NCBI RefSeq assembly: GCF_008932115.1
Contig: NZ_CP044543.1
Coordinates: forward strand, 6,888,501 to 6,952,500
Length of the DNA stretch: 64,000 nucleotides
Origin: Bradyrhizobium betae
GTDB lineage: Bacteria > Pseudomonadota > Alphaproteobacteria > Rhizobiales > Xanthobacteraceae
Direction: 5' to 3'
Each line of letters begins with the position of its first letter. Positions within the stretch are counted from its first letter, which is position 1. Of the stretch, positions 1 through 14,935 are shown piece after piece. Position numbers and translations under genes: made by a program. The notes under the pieces were generated by a model. It searched no databases. It saw only the letters and a program-made list of their open reading frames with translations, and had not been told where the DNA came from.

Positions 1-1050
1 GACGTGGTCGCCAACAACGTGGTATCCTCAGGTCAGATGGCGGCCGATCTCAAGCTGCGCGACGAGACGTTGGTGCAGGCGCAGACCCAGATCGACCAGC
101 TCGCCGCGACGATGTCGAGCGCGCTGTCCGACAAGACGACGGCCGGCAGCACCGTCCCCGGCCCGCCCACCGGGTTCGACCTCGACCTCTCCGGCGCGCA
201 ACCGGGCAACACGGTCAACATCACCTACACGGACACGGTCACCAACACCCAGCGCCAGGTCACCCTCGTCAACGTGACCGATCCTGCGGCGCTGCCGCTG
301 CCGAACGCCACCAATGCCAACCCGTTCCAGATCGGCGTGAACTTCTCCAGCGGCATAAGTGTGATCGCGGCGGCGCTCAACACCGCACTGCCAAACACGC
401 GTCTGACATTCGCCGCGGCCCCCTCGCCGGCGCCGGCGATGACGCTCCGGGTCACCGACGAAAACACCGGCCTTGCCAAAGTCAACTCGGCCTCGATCAC
501 CAAAACGATCACATCGCTGAGCTCGGGCAATCCGCAACTGCCGCTGTTCACCGACGGCGGGCAGGCTCTCTATACAGGTGCGATGATGGCCTCGGGCTCG
601 CAGATGACCGGCCTTGCCGGCCGCATCGCCGTCAACACGCAACTGGTCACCGATCCGAGCAAGTTGTCGGTCTACAACACCTCGCCGGTGACGCCCGCAG
701 GCGACACCACTCGCTCGGACTATCTCTACTCGCAGCTCACGACGGCGGTGTACTCCTACTCGTCGCAGACCGGTCTGGGCTCGTCGAGCCAGCCATTTAC
801 CGGCAGCATCTCGAGCTACCTCCAGCAGTTCCTGAGCGTCCAGGGCAACGCCGCGACGCAGGCGACCCAGCTTCAGCAGGGCCAGAACGTCGTCGTCTCG
901 ACGCTCCAGGCCAAGTTCAATTCGACCTCCAGCGTCAACCTGGACTCGGAGATGTCGAACCTGATCCAGCTTCAGAATGCCTATGCGGCAAATGCCCGAA
1001 TCATGTCGGTCATTCAGGAAATGATGGACGTGCTCATTAGAGCTCAATGA
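1..1050 (+). CDS. flgK: Flagellar hook-associated protein 1 FlgK, C-terminal part (5' end outside the window)
   Basis: The reading frame is open from the first base, so the gene is cut by the window edge and its N-terminus is missing. About 349 residues remain. The C-terminus (LDSEMSNLIQLQNAYAANAR, then a hydrophobic ending) is the conserved FlgK/FlgE-type D0 coiled coil that packs inside the hook-filament junction. The middle is rich in Thr, Ser and Asn, as in the exposed domains of alphaproteobacterial FlgK. FlgK joins hook to filament and is exported by the flagellar type III system. No flgL follows, although flgL normally comes next, so the flagellar locus is interrupted here. Confidence 0.88.
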   Translation, partial: DVVANNVVSSGQMAADLKLRDETLVQAQTQIDQLAATMSSALSDKTTAGSTVPGPPTGFDLDLSGAQPGNTVNITYTDTVTNTQRQVTLVNVTDPAALPLPNATNANPFQIGVNFSSGISVIAAALNTALPNTRLTFAAAPSPAPAMTLRVTDENTGLAKVNSASITKTITSLSSGNPQLPLFTDGGQALYTGAMMASGSQMTGLAGRIAVNTQLVTDPSKLSVYNTSPVTPAGDTTRSDYLYSQLTTAVYSYSSQTGLGSSSQPFTGSISSYLQQFLSVQGNAATQATQLQQGQNVVVSTLQAKFNSTSSVNLDSEMSNLIQLQNAYAANARIMSVIQEMMDVLIRAQ

Positions 1051-1309
1051 GCGACTTGAGAAAGCCGTCACTGCCTTGCATAGCGCTGTCGATATTCGAC
1101 ATGGTCGCTCGTCCGCGGGCGATGGGAGGCATCTTCAACCTGTCGTTCGGCTCTCCATACCGGCGGAGCCCCGGCGGCGTGAATTCGTCGTCGCAACAAT
1201 CAGCCGTCACGCCGGTAATCATATTTCCTATGGGCCATCCTTCAGCCGCGCGAGAGCAACCTTCCCGGTACGGGGGCGTTGCATCCTTCCACTCACTGGA
1301 GGATACCCC

Positions 1310-1552
1310 ATGCGGGACACATCGCAGATCAAAGAGCACATGGACGTGATTTCGTCGGACAAGAAGACCGTAGGCAAGGTCGACCATCTGGAGGGTAGCG
1401 ATAAGATAAAGCTCACCAAACAGAGCTCGCCCGACGGCGATCATCATCACTTCATCCCAGTCGCCTGGGTCGATCATGTCGACCAGCACGTGCACCTCTC
1501 CAAGACCGGCGAAGAAGTCACCGGCCACTGGCAGCACGAAGGTCGCAAGTAA
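1310..1552 (+). CDS. DUF2171-type small protein
   Basis: Protein of 80 aa. The start at 1310 is chosen because GGAGG lies about 8 nt upstream and the known family begins here; a longer upstream frame has no coding character. The sequence begins MRDTSQIKEHMDVISSDKK and has a His-rich centre (DGDHHHFIP) followed by the pattern WVDHVDQHVHLSK, typical of DUF2171 (PRC-barrel-like) proteins. These are common in Rhizobiales near stress genes and have no established biochemical role. The gene stands alone, with a strong hairpin downstream. Confidence 0.8.
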   Translation: MRDTSQIKEHMDVISSDKKTVGKVDHLEGSDKIKLTKQSSPDGDHHHFIPVAWVDHVDQHVHLSKTGEEVTGHWQHEGRK

Positions 1553-1590
1553 TCACGGCTTCTCGACTGGGAACCTCGCGCCTATTCGGC

Positions 1591-1618
1591 AGCCGACGCG
1601 ACAACAGCCGCGTCGGCT
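1591..1618. terminator. Strong hairpin between convergent genes
   Basis: A perfect 10-bp inverted repeat, AGCCGACGCG (1591-1600) with CGCGTCGGCT (1609-1618) and an 8-nt loop, lies 38 bp after the DUF2171 stop. It also lies beyond the 3' end of the leftward gene ending at 1653. There is no clear T tract, so it may stop or stabilise transcripts from both directions without being a textbook intrinsic terminator. Confidence 0.6.
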
Positions 1619-1652
1619 CCTCTCCTCAAGGACCCGGGAGTTTGCGCCGAAC

Positions 1653-1832
1653 TCAGCCGACGAACAGTTTTCGTAGAGCGATCACGGCGACCGCTGCGCC
1701 CAGAGGACCGACTAGCGTGACCCAGTAGCTGTCGGGAAACGCGCGATGCAGCAGGATGCCGGCCGAACTGGCCGACAACGCTATGAGCACCAATAGTCCA
1801 ACAACGAAGAAGACGCGCTGAACCTTGGACAT
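1653..1832 (-). CDS. Small two-helix membrane protein, unknown function
   Basis: Protein of 59 aa starting MSKVQRVFF. Two hydrophobic segments are visible, about residues 7-27 and 38-54, separated by a short polar loop (HRAFPDSY), with a basic C-terminus (RKLFVG). The ATG at 1832 is the first plausible start. An AGGAGG lies about 17 nt upstream, farther than usual. It follows the TPR gene on the same strand after about 100 bp and could be the last gene of that operon. No family was recognised. Confidence 0.5.
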   Translation of the reverse strand: MSKVQRVFFVVGLLVLIALSASSAGILLHRAFPDSYWVTLVGPLGAAVAVIALRKLFVG

Positions 1833-1935
1833 GCTGCGGGAATTCGCGTCCTCCTTTTCACTATCGTGGCGAACCACCGACCGTCCTCTCGTGTCGAAAT
1901 TAAAGGAACCCCGCGGACGACGACATGCGCGTCCT

Positions 1936-3258
1936 CTACCTCGCCTCTTTGTCGTCGCGTAGCTCGGCTTGAGCAGCGGCGAAGATGATGTCCACGGGAC
2001 GGCACCGATCCACAACCTTCCGAAGCATCCGGCGGCCGTCCGCCTTCTGTTGGCCGTGACTCAGGAACTCACCGACGAAGAAATCCGCCTCGCAGAGCCG
2101 CCTTTCGCCTTCGGCGCCCACACCGCCGCCGGCGTCTTGGCGCACCCGGTCCATGTCCAGTTTGCCCAAGTAAAAGTCCAGGACCTGAGCCGGCCACTGG
2201 GTGCGATCCACCCTCGCCGCGTTGCGCTCAAGTTCCTCGCGGTCCGGATTGCCCTGGTGGATGCGGGCGATGTGCATCCAGATCGCGGGAAAGGCGTTCG
2301 TCGGCCTCAGTCTCGCAGCGACACGCAAGTCTTCGATCGCCCCCGCGATCTCGTCCGAATAGAGCCGCGCTCGTCCCCGTCCGAGATAGGTCGCGGCGTT
2401 GCCGGGATCGATCGTTTGGGCGCGGTCGAAATCGGCCAACGCGTCCTTGTAGCGTCCCATCGTCATGTAGGCGCTCGCCCTGTTCGACCAGAAGATCGGA
2501 TCGGTGCCCTTGAGACGGATCGCCTCGTCGAAATCTCCGATCGCCTTGTCGGTGTCGCCCAGCAGGAGATACATGCCGCCCCGGTTGCTGTAGGCGTCCG
2601 CGAAGTCACGCTGCAGGTCGACCGCCCGGTCGTAGTCCGATATCGCGGCCCGATAATCCTGCTTCGCGATGAAGGCATGGGCGCGGTTGTAGAAGGCTTG
2701 CGCCGCCGTTGGATCCAGCCGAATGGCTTCCCCATAGCTTTCGATGGCCCGGTCCACCTCTCCCTTGCGTTCGTAGACCGATCCGAGATTGTTGTGAATG
2801 AGCGCGCTGGTCGGGTTCAGCCGGAGAGCTTGTAGTAGATCGTCGCGTGCCTTGTCGAATTCCCGTCGATCGGTCCACGCCAGCGCGCGGTAGACGTAGG
2901 AGTTCGGAAAGTCGGGCAACAGCGCTATCGCGGCGTCGAAATCGCCCAAGGCGAGACCGCGCAGTCCGAGCGCGTCATACGATACCCCTCGCCCGTACAG
3001 GATGAAGCCGCGTTGCTCGGGAGTGAATTGCCCTTGCTTGATGGCTTCGCTGAACAATTGGATGGCCAGCGGAAACTGCTTCCTGTCCTTTGCCGCGAAC
3101 CCTTCCCGCGCGAACTCACGGGCGCTCTGGGCGAACGACGGTGAACCCAGCAAGCACAGCAGGCTGCAGGCCACGAAAAGTAACCTCAGCCCCTTCCCGA
3201 ATATTTGGCTGTCGAACCCTTCCGCCCATCCCCTGCCCTTCGGAGCCTCCTTTGTCAC
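1936..3258 (-). CDS. Exported TPR-repeat protein
   Basis: About 440 aa. A hydrophobic signal segment (LRLLFVACSLLCLLGS, ending SFAQS) is followed by a long run of 34-residue tetratricopeptide repeats carrying the usual pattern (for example NLGSVYERKGEVDRAIESYG, then YNRAHAF and YSNRGGMY). TPRs build protein-binding scaffolds, here probably in the periplasm. The frame is open further upstream, but that part overlaps the zinc-ribbon gene. GTG at 3258 is preferred because GAGGG sits about 7 nt upstream and it lies 8 nt after the preceding stop. It is the promoter-distal part of the long metal operon; its partner is unknown. Confidence 0.75.
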   Translation of the reverse strand: MTKEAPKGRGWAEGFDSQIFGKGLRLLFVACSLLCLLGSPSFAQSAREFAREGFAAKDRKQFPLAIQLFSEAIKQGQFTPEQRGFILYGRGVSYDALGLRGLALGDFDAAIALLPDFPNSYVYRALAWTDRREFDKARDDLLQALRLNPTSALIHNNLGSVYERKGEVDRAIESYGEAIRLDPTAAQAFYNRAHAFIAKQDYRAAISDYDRAVDLQRDFADAYSNRGGMYLLLGDTDKAIGDFDEAIRLKGTDPIFWSNRASAYMTMGRYKDALADFDRAQTIDPGNAATYLGRGRARLYSDEIAGAIEDLRVAARLRPTNAFPAIWMHIARIHQGNPDREELERNAARVDRTQWPAQVLDFYLGKLDMDRVRQDAGGGVGAEGERRLCEADFFVGEFLSHGQQKADGRRMLRKVVDRCRPVDIIFAAAQAELRDDKEAR

Positions 3259-3266
3259 GACCGCCC

Positions 3267-3485
3267 TCAATTCGCGACGCGTCTGGCAGGAAATCTGCCG
3301 TCTACGCGCACACCGCATTCCTCGCAGGAAAACACCCAGCCGCCGACCTCCGTTCGCCAGTCGCCATCGTGCGGACAGTTCGGGCATGCTACCCTCCCTC
3401 TTTCGTTTCCCACGTCGATCTCGATATCGAGCGCCGACTTCAGACGGTGAAGGCGCTCGAGCTTGTCGTCCTCTCCCTCATCCAC
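3267..3485 (-). CDS. Small zinc-ribbon protein
   Basis: Protein of 72 aa with an acidic start (MDEGEDDK), an amphipathic stretch and two Cys pairs, CPNC and CEEC, spaced about 17 residues apart around an aromatic stretch (WVFSC). This is a classic rubredoxin-like zinc ribbon. The GTG start at 3485 lies 1 nt beyond the stop of the upstream CDF gene, which suggests translational coupling. A role in metal handling or regulation is inferred only from its place in the operon. Confidence 0.6.
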   Translation of the reverse strand: MDEGEDDKLERLHRLKSALDIEIDVGNERGRVACPNCPHDGDWRTEVGGWVFSCEECGVRVDGRFPARRVAN

Positions 3486-3486
3486 G

Positions 3487-4500
3487 CTAGACCACGTCGT
3501 CGGGCGCCAGCGCGCACGCGTTGTTCTCGTCGGTCTCGATCTGCAGGGTCGCGTGTCCGATCTTGTGCTCTGTCCTGAGCAGCCGGGCCGATTCCATCAG
3601 GAAATCGTCGCCGGGATGTCCGGTAGGCATGACCAAATGACACGTGATCGCCGTTTCCGTCGTGGAGATCGGCCAGATATGCAGGTCGTGGATCTTGGCT
3701 ACGCCCGGCCGCTGCAGCAGAAATGACCGGACGGCTTCCATGTCGGTTCCGGACGGTGCCGCGCTCAATGACATCGCGACCGAGCCGCGCAGAAGGCTCC
3801 ATGTGCTCCACAGGATGACGGCGCAGATGACCAGGCTCATTCCAGGATCCAGCCAAAGCCAACCGGTCCAGAGGATGAGCGCTGCTGACGCCACGACGCC
3901 GGCCGAAACGGCGGCGTCGCCTGCCATGTGCAGAAACGCCCCCTGAATGTTGATGTCGCCCTTGCGGCCGCTCGCGAACAGCATGGCCGTGGCGCCGTTG
4001 ACGACGATGCCGATGGCGGCGACCACCATCACGGTCAGGCCGGCGACAGGCTCCGGTTCGTACAGCCGCAATATGGATTCCCATCCGATGGCGCCGGTCG
4101 CGACGAGAAGAAACACGGCGTTCGCCAGCGCAGCCAGGATCGACGCCCCCTTCAGACCGTAGGTGAAACGACCACTGGGCGCCCGCTTCGAGGCGACTGA
4201 CGCGGCCCAGGCCACGACCAGGCCGAGTACGTCACTCAGATTGTGCCCGGCGTCCGCCATCAGTGCCGTCGAGTTTCCGAGGTAGCCATAGACGGCTTCG
4301 GCCGCGACCAGGGCGGTGTTCAGCCCGATGCCGATGGCGAAGGCCTTGCCGAAGCTCGCCGGAGCGTGGACGTGACCGAGCCCGCCATGATCATGGTCAT
4401 GTCCGTGCCGGTCGGCGCCATGATCGTGACGGTCATGATGCCGATGATCATGGTCGGTGCTGCCGACGGGACCAGCGTTACGGTGACCCGTTTCAGACAT
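3487..4500 (-). CDS. Cation diffusion facilitator (CDF) exporter with His-rich N-terminus
   Basis: Protein of 337 aa. Residues about 16-45 are very rich in His and Asp (DHDHRHHDRHDHG), a probable metal-binding tail. The CDF membrane domain follows with the conserved HxxxD pairs in helices 2 and 5 (ADAGHNLSD and HMAGDAAVS) that form the transport site. The cytoplasmic C-terminal domain (HDLHIWPIS) is present. CDF proteins of the CzcD/ZitB type export Zn2+, Co2+ or Cd2+ in exchange for protons. The start overlaps the end of the preceding CDF gene by 8 nt. Confidence 0.9.
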   Translation of the reverse strand: MSETGHRNAGPVGSTDHDHRHHDRHDHGADRHGHDHDHGGLGHVHAPASFGKAFAIGIGLNTALVAAEAVYGYLGNSTALMADAGHNLSDVLGLVVAWAASVASKRAPSGRFTYGLKGASILAALANAVFLLVATGAIGWESILRLYEPEPVAGLTVMVVAAIGIVVNGATAMLFASGRKGDINIQGAFLHMAGDAAVSAGVVASAALILWTGWLWLDPGMSLVICAVILWSTWSLLRGSVAMSLSAAPSGTDMEAVRSFLLQRPGVAKIHDLHIWPISTTETAITCHLVMPTGHPGDDFLMESARLLRTEHKIGHATLQIETDENNACALAPDDVV

Positions 4501-5392
4501 GGAGTACGGTTTCCTCGCCTCTCATGGCCTCGTCCTCGATCTGGATCGTCGTGTGCTCGATTCCGTATTCCGCCTTCATCAGGTTCCGGGCCTCCCGCAG
4601 CGCCTCCCGCCCGGCCGACATGTCGGCCACGACGAGGTGGCAGCTCATGGCGTCGAAGCCGGACGTGACGGTCCAGACGTGCAGATCGTGGACGGCCACG
4701 GTTCCCGGGATGGCAAGAAGCTTCTTCTCGATCGCAGCGGTATCGACGTTGGGCGGGGTCCCCTCCATCAGGATGTGCGTGACCTGACTAAGGAGCGACC
4801 ACGTCCGGGGCACGATGAACAGTCCGATGCCGGCGCCGATGATCGGGTCCGCGAGAACCCAGCCCTTCCACATCATGAGCAGCGCGGCGACGATCACGCC
4901 GATAGATCCGAGCATGTCGCTCAGCACCTCGAAGTACGCGCCCTTGACGTTCAGGCTTTCGGACGACCCGCTCGAAAGCAGCCACATGCTGACCAGATTT
5001 ACGGCCAGGCCGATGGCGGCGACGATGAGCATCGGTCCGCTGAGGACCTCCGGCGGCGACTGGAAGCGCTGGTAGGCTTCGTACAGGATGTAGACCGTCA
5101 GCAGCAGCAGCACGACCGCATTAGCCAGCGCCGACAGGACCTCCATGCGCAGATAGCCGAAGGTCCGCTGCGGGGTCGCTTCGCGGGCGGCGAAGCGGAT
5201 CGCGAGCAGCGCCAGCGCGAGTCCGCCGACGTCGGTCAGCATATGGGCGGCGTCCGCGAGCAGCGCCAAGCTGCCGGTCACAAGTCCTCCGATGACCTCC
5301 GCGATCATGTAGGTCGCGGTCATCGCGAGGGCCCAGGCGAGCCTCTTCGCGTGTTTAGCGCCGGCCGTTCCGACGGATCCTCCTCCGTGCAT
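4493..5392 (-). CDS. Cation diffusion facilitator (CDF) exporter, CzcD-like
   Basis: Protein of 299 aa, full length for a CzcD/ZitB-type CDF. The helix-2 motif is LADAAHMLTD and the helix-5 motif is FEVLSDMLG, so the second site has E or S in place of the usual His. The C-terminal domain carries the typical HDLHVWTVTSG. It lacks the long His tail of its neighbour. Having two different CDF exporters suggests different metals or affinities. It starts 3 nt after the preceding gene stops and overlaps the next by 8 nt. Confidence 0.9.
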   Translation of the reverse strand: MHGGGSVGTAGAKHAKRLAWALAMTATYMIAEVIGGLVTGSLALLADAAHMLTDVGGLALALLAIRFAAREATPQRTFGYLRMEVLSALANAVVLLLLTVYILYEAYQRFQSPPEVLSGPMLIVAAIGLAVNLVSMWLLSSGSSESLNVKGAYFEVLSDMLGSIGVIVAALLMMWKGWVLADPIIGAGIGLFIVPRTWSLLSQVTHILMEGTPPNVDTAAIEKKLLAIPGTVAVHDLHVWTVTSGFDAMSCHLVVADMSAGREALREARNLMKAEYGIEHTTIQIEDEAMRGEETVLHV

Positions 5393-5395
5393 GTG

Positions 5396-6256
5396 TCAAT
5401 CTCCCGTCGTGGTCGTATTTTGGGCGCCGCCGTCCGGATATTCGAGCGCTCGGCGGAGGTTTCGCTCGAGCTCGTCGAGCAGGAAAAAGCTTACGTCGTC
5501 CACCGAGCCGTGCCCCTTGGCGAACGGCTGCTCGAGGAGCCGGACGAGGTAGAGGACGTAGACGAACATAAAGGTGATGAAGCCGAACAGCAGCGCTGAC
5601 GCCGGGTCGCCTTCCGTCTTCAGCAGCAGGAGCAGCAGTACGATCGAGAACACCAGCGTCTGCACCAGCACGTGCACGGACGGCACGAACTCGACGCGCT
5701 GAATGGTGTAGATCCGGAGCAATGCCCTCCGGATCACGTCCTGGTTCGTCCGGAGGCGGACGACGAAGTTCGCGGCCATACCCATGCCCTCGAGCCGGCC
5801 CAGGATCGGCGTCAGTTTGGCCAGCTCATCGAGGGCGGGAGGAACGTTCTTGTGGCCGTTTTTGTGCCCGAGGCCCTCGCGGAGCCTGTCGATCAAGGCA
5901 AGCAACAACAGCCGCGCCTTCCGCAGGTCGAAGGCATCGTTGGTCTGCGCGAAGCAAGCCAGGTCACCCTCAATCGCCTCGATGGAATTCCTGAGATCGG
6001 CCGGGATCTTCTCCGCCTCCTTGTAGTCCTGGAGGATGCTCGACAACAGAAAGCCGACGATGAACACGGCGCCGCCTATGCCGCTGGTCAACAGGCCGTT
6101 GAGATCCAGGAACTCGAATCCGAAGTAGTGGACCGCGACTTTCGCCGCGCTCAGAAGCAGCACGACGACGCCCACAGTGAAGAACAGCCGGAACTTCTTC
6201 CAGAGGGAGATATCGGCGCCACCGAAATGAAGATGCGAGATTATCGATGACGTCAC
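5396..6256 (-). CDS. Multi-pass membrane protein, possibly bestrophin-like
   Basis: About 286 aa from the GTG at 6256, chosen because it overlaps the preceding TGA (GTGA); a start at 6310 is also open. There are two N-terminal membrane helices (FFTVGVVVLLLSAAKVAV and the GIGGAVFIVGFLLSSIL region), a long charged helical region (about 75-185), then two C-terminal helices. The layout recalls bestrophin-like or DUF4239 proteins, but no decisive motif is present. Its position inside the metal operon suggests an envelope role, which is not demonstrated. Confidence 0.6.
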   Translation of the reverse strand: MTSSIISHLHFGGADISLWKKFRLFFTVGVVVLLLSAAKVAVHYFGFEFLDLNGLLTSGIGGAVFIVGFLLSSILQDYKEAEKIPADLRNSIEAIEGDLACFAQTNDAFDLRKARLLLLALIDRLREGLGHKNGHKNVPPALDELAKLTPILGRLEGMGMAANFVVRLRTNQDVIRRALLRIYTIQRVEFVPSVHVLVQTLVFSIVLLLLLLKTEGDPASALLFGFITFMFVYVLYLVRLLEQPFAKGHGSVDDVSFFLLDELERNLRRALEYPDGGAQNTTTTGD

Positions 6257-6747
6257 CGCTCTTGGCCCTTTCCGAATGAATGGACAGGCGCGAATGTGCG
6301 CCCGTTCCAACGCAATATCGCCCGCCGGCCTCCCTCGAGCTCCAATCCGACGGTCCCGCCGGCGTTGATCAGCTTCATGTCGTCGACATAGGCGTTGAAG
6401 ACACGGCGCGAACGGCCACCCCGCTCTAGGTAGACTTCATGAAGGCATCGCTCCGCCCGGCAGATCGCTTCTCGCCGTTCGCAGGCGAAGTTTTCGAAAT
6501 GCAACGACCTGAAGTGCAGGCCGCCGACGTCGATGGTCGTAGAGAAGTAGTGCGTCGCTGCAGCTTTCCCGCCGCATGGACGCTCCAGACGGGCCAGACC
6601 GTGACGGATGTCGACCGGAAGCAGATCGATGTGCTCCGCGGCATACGGTCGTTCGCTCGCGATACTGCCGCGACCCTCGGCGGCGCCTATGGCCGCGATC
6701 AGACTCAAGATGCTTCCCAGCGCCAAAAAGAGTCCATACTTCCTCAT
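6253..6747 (-). CDS. Exported protein of unknown function
   Basis: Protein of 164 aa. The ATG at 6747 has a good GGAGG 7 nt upstream and is followed by a clear signal peptide (MRKYGLFLALGSILSLIAAI, then AAEG). The mature part has four Cys residues that may pair (RPCGGK, NFACERREAICRAERC) and a C-terminal beta-rich section ending GRRAILRWNGRTFAP. No family was recognised. Its stop overlaps the start of the following membrane protein, so the two are probably co-translated. Confidence 0.65.
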   Translation of the reverse strand: MRKYGLFLALGSILSLIAAIGAAEGRGSIASERPYAAEHIDLLPVDIRHGLARLERPCGGKAAATHYFSTTIDVGGLHFRSLHFENFACERREAICRAERCLHEVYLERGGRSRRVFNAYVDDMKLINAGGTVGLELEGGRRAILRWNGRTFAPVHSFGKGQER

Positions 6748-6772
6748 TTGCGCCTCCGCTGCTGAGCCGAAC

Positions 6773-7033
6773 TCACTCTTCGAACTCCACGCCCAACCGC
6801 TTCTCCTTGACCCACGCGACACGACAGGTGCGCCGCGTTCCGTCCGCCGGCACCACAAGCGTGAATTCGCGAGGGATGCCGAGCGGACTTTCAACCTCCA
6901 ACATCGCGCCGCGATCGCTGAGATTCCGGATGGAGCAATCGATCGCGGAGCTTCCGAACTCGATCGATCCCTTCTTGAGAACCCTCCGGCGCTGGTCTCC
7001 ACGTCGTTCCATTCCGGCTGCTCCGGCAGTCAT
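6773..7033 (-). CDS. Single-domain PilZ protein
   Basis: Protein of 86 aa. It has both parts of the PilZ c-di-GMP-binding signature: an Arg-rich start (ERRGDQRRRV) and the DCSIRNLSDRGAML motif matching [DN]xSxxG. A beta strand follows (RRTCRVAWVKEKRLGVEFE). Single PilZ domains act as c-di-GMP-responsive adaptors, although many rhizobial stand-alone copies are uncharacterised. It lies 4 nt after the ferritin-like gene. Confidence 0.85.
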   Translation of the reverse strand: MTAGAAGMERRGDQRRRVLKKGSIEFGSSAIDCSIRNLSDRGAMLEVESPLGIPREFTLVVPADGTRRTCRVAWVKEKRLGVEFEE

Positions 7034-7037
7034 GCGA

Positions 7038-7352
7038 TCAGTCGACCGCTTTCTCGGCCTTCTCGCCGAGCTTGACGATGTCGCCTTGCGTGAAGAGGAT
7101 TCCCTTGAGCTCCTCGCGCCACTCCTTCTTCCGTCGCAGCAGGAATTCGAGGTTCATCCCGAAATGCTTGAATTCCTCCTTCTGGGCGTTCGCCATGATG
7201 GCTTTAGCCTTCTTATCCTTCTCGACCGACATCCGTTGTTCGTACCAATTGATCGCTTCGGCTTCCTCGATCAGCGAAGCCATCATCCGCGCGAAGGTGC
7301 GGACCTCCTGCGAAAGCTCCTGCGGCGGTTCGTGGTATTGGTCGAAACCCAT
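7038..7352 (-). CDS. Encapsulated-ferritin-like (EncFtn family) protein
   Basis: Protein of 104 aa. Its pattern matches EncFtn of Rhodospirillum rubrum: an HEP start, LSQEVRT, then SLIEEAEAINWYEQR and EEFKHFGMNLEFL, ending in ILFTQGDI. The putative ferroxidase ligands are kept (E32, E60 and H63 in this numbering, with W36 and Y37). EncFtn proteins form ring-shaped decamers that oxidise Fe2+ inside encapsulin shells. No encapsulin gene is in the window, and the C-terminus (VKLGEKAEKAVD) lacks an obvious encapsulin-targeting peptide. It starts 1 nt after opgC. Confidence 0.85.
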   Translation of the reverse strand: MGFDQYHEPPQELSQEVRTFARMMASLIEEAEAINWYEQRMSVEKDKKAKAIMANAQKEEFKHFGMNLEFLLRRKKEWREELKGILFTQGDIVKLGEKAEKAVD

Positions 7353-7353
7353 C

Positions 7354-8525
7354 TCATCGCTCCCTTTGCGCTAGTCGTGGCTGTCGAATCCCTTCGGGCT
7401 CGACGGCCCTTCGGCCGGTTGTGGCGCGAAACTCCCTGGTCCATGTCTTGAAATAGGCGAAGGCGATCATGATGCCGATGCCGGCGACACTGACGACGAT
7501 CTGGAAGGCGAGCGAATCGGAGACGAGGTCGATGGCGAAGTAGGCGACGAAGGCGAGGAATACGCCCACGCAGAAGACTTCGAGCGATCGCTCTCCGCAC
7601 AGCCGCAGCGGCCGAAGCCAAGGAGCCGACAAGAACGGCGCCTCTTTCGGAATCAGTCGCGAGACGACGATCGCGAGCGCCAGGAAATGGACGACGCGGT
7701 ACGGCGCCAGATGCGTCTTGTTGTTCGGAATGAACAGCGACCGGACGGGCTCGACGATCATTTCCGCGTGGCCGGTCCGCGCTGCGAGTGTGACGATCGC
7801 GGCGAACAGGAGAAAGAGACAGGCGGCGGCAAGTGTCGTCCTCGCATAGATGAGCCCCCTCGCCGTAGTCGCGCCCCCGACCGCAACCCACGCGCCGATG
7901 ACGAACAGGAACTGCCATGCGAACGGATTGAAGTACCAGTGGCCGGCAGGATACGCCCGTAGATTCCATCCCCATGCCTGTGCTGCGACGTAGATACCCG
8001 CCGAGATCGCCAACGCGACGTTGGGCCACCTCATGAGGACCCACAGCAGCGGCGGAAACGCGAACATCAACGCGATGTAGAGCGGCAGGACGTCGAGGTT
8101 TAGCGGCTTATATTCGAGCAAGAGCCCGTGCTTGAGGAACTCGACCGGGTCTCGAATGAGAAGTCGGATGTTGAATTCGTCGAGCAGGTGGGCGTGGCCG
8201 TACCGTTGTGCGACGTATCCGATGGTGACGACGTAGAAGACGAACAGCAGGATGTAGGCGACGTAGAGCTGCCATGCTCTGCCGAGAATGCCCAAGGCGG
8301 CGGCAAGGAGGCCCTTCGCCCTTGCTGTTCGCGCATAAACGAACGCCACGGTATATCCGGACACGAACACGAACAGTTCGGCAGCATCGCTGAAACCGTA
8401 GTTTCGGGCCGTGATCCAAGCGACCGCATTGTTCGGAACGTGGTCGACGAAGATCGCCCAGTTGGCCAGTCCCCGAAACAGGTCGAGGCGCAGGTCGCGG
8501 TCGCTGGTTTGGACCCCGTTGGCGG

Positions 8526-8529
<4 letters not shown>
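7354..8529 (-). CDS. opgC: OpgC-type acyltransferase membrane protein
   Basis: Protein of 391 aa from ATG 8529, which overlaps the P1B-ATPase stop as ATGA. The N-terminus DLRLDLFRGLANWAIFVDHV and the motif AELFVFVSGYTVAFVY are hallmarks of OpgC, an inner-membrane protein with about ten helices that succinylates osmoregulated periplasmic glucans. The modification adds negative charge to the periplasm, which could affect metal binding. Its presence in a metal-efflux operon is unusual. Confidence 0.88.

Positions 8530-14931
<6,402 letters not shown>

Positions 14932-14935
<4 letters not shown>

Noticed and set aside
1047..1349. Frame starting ATG inside the flgK stop, as flgL might
   Set aside because: The translation is rich in Ser, Pro and Arg and does not resemble FlgL.
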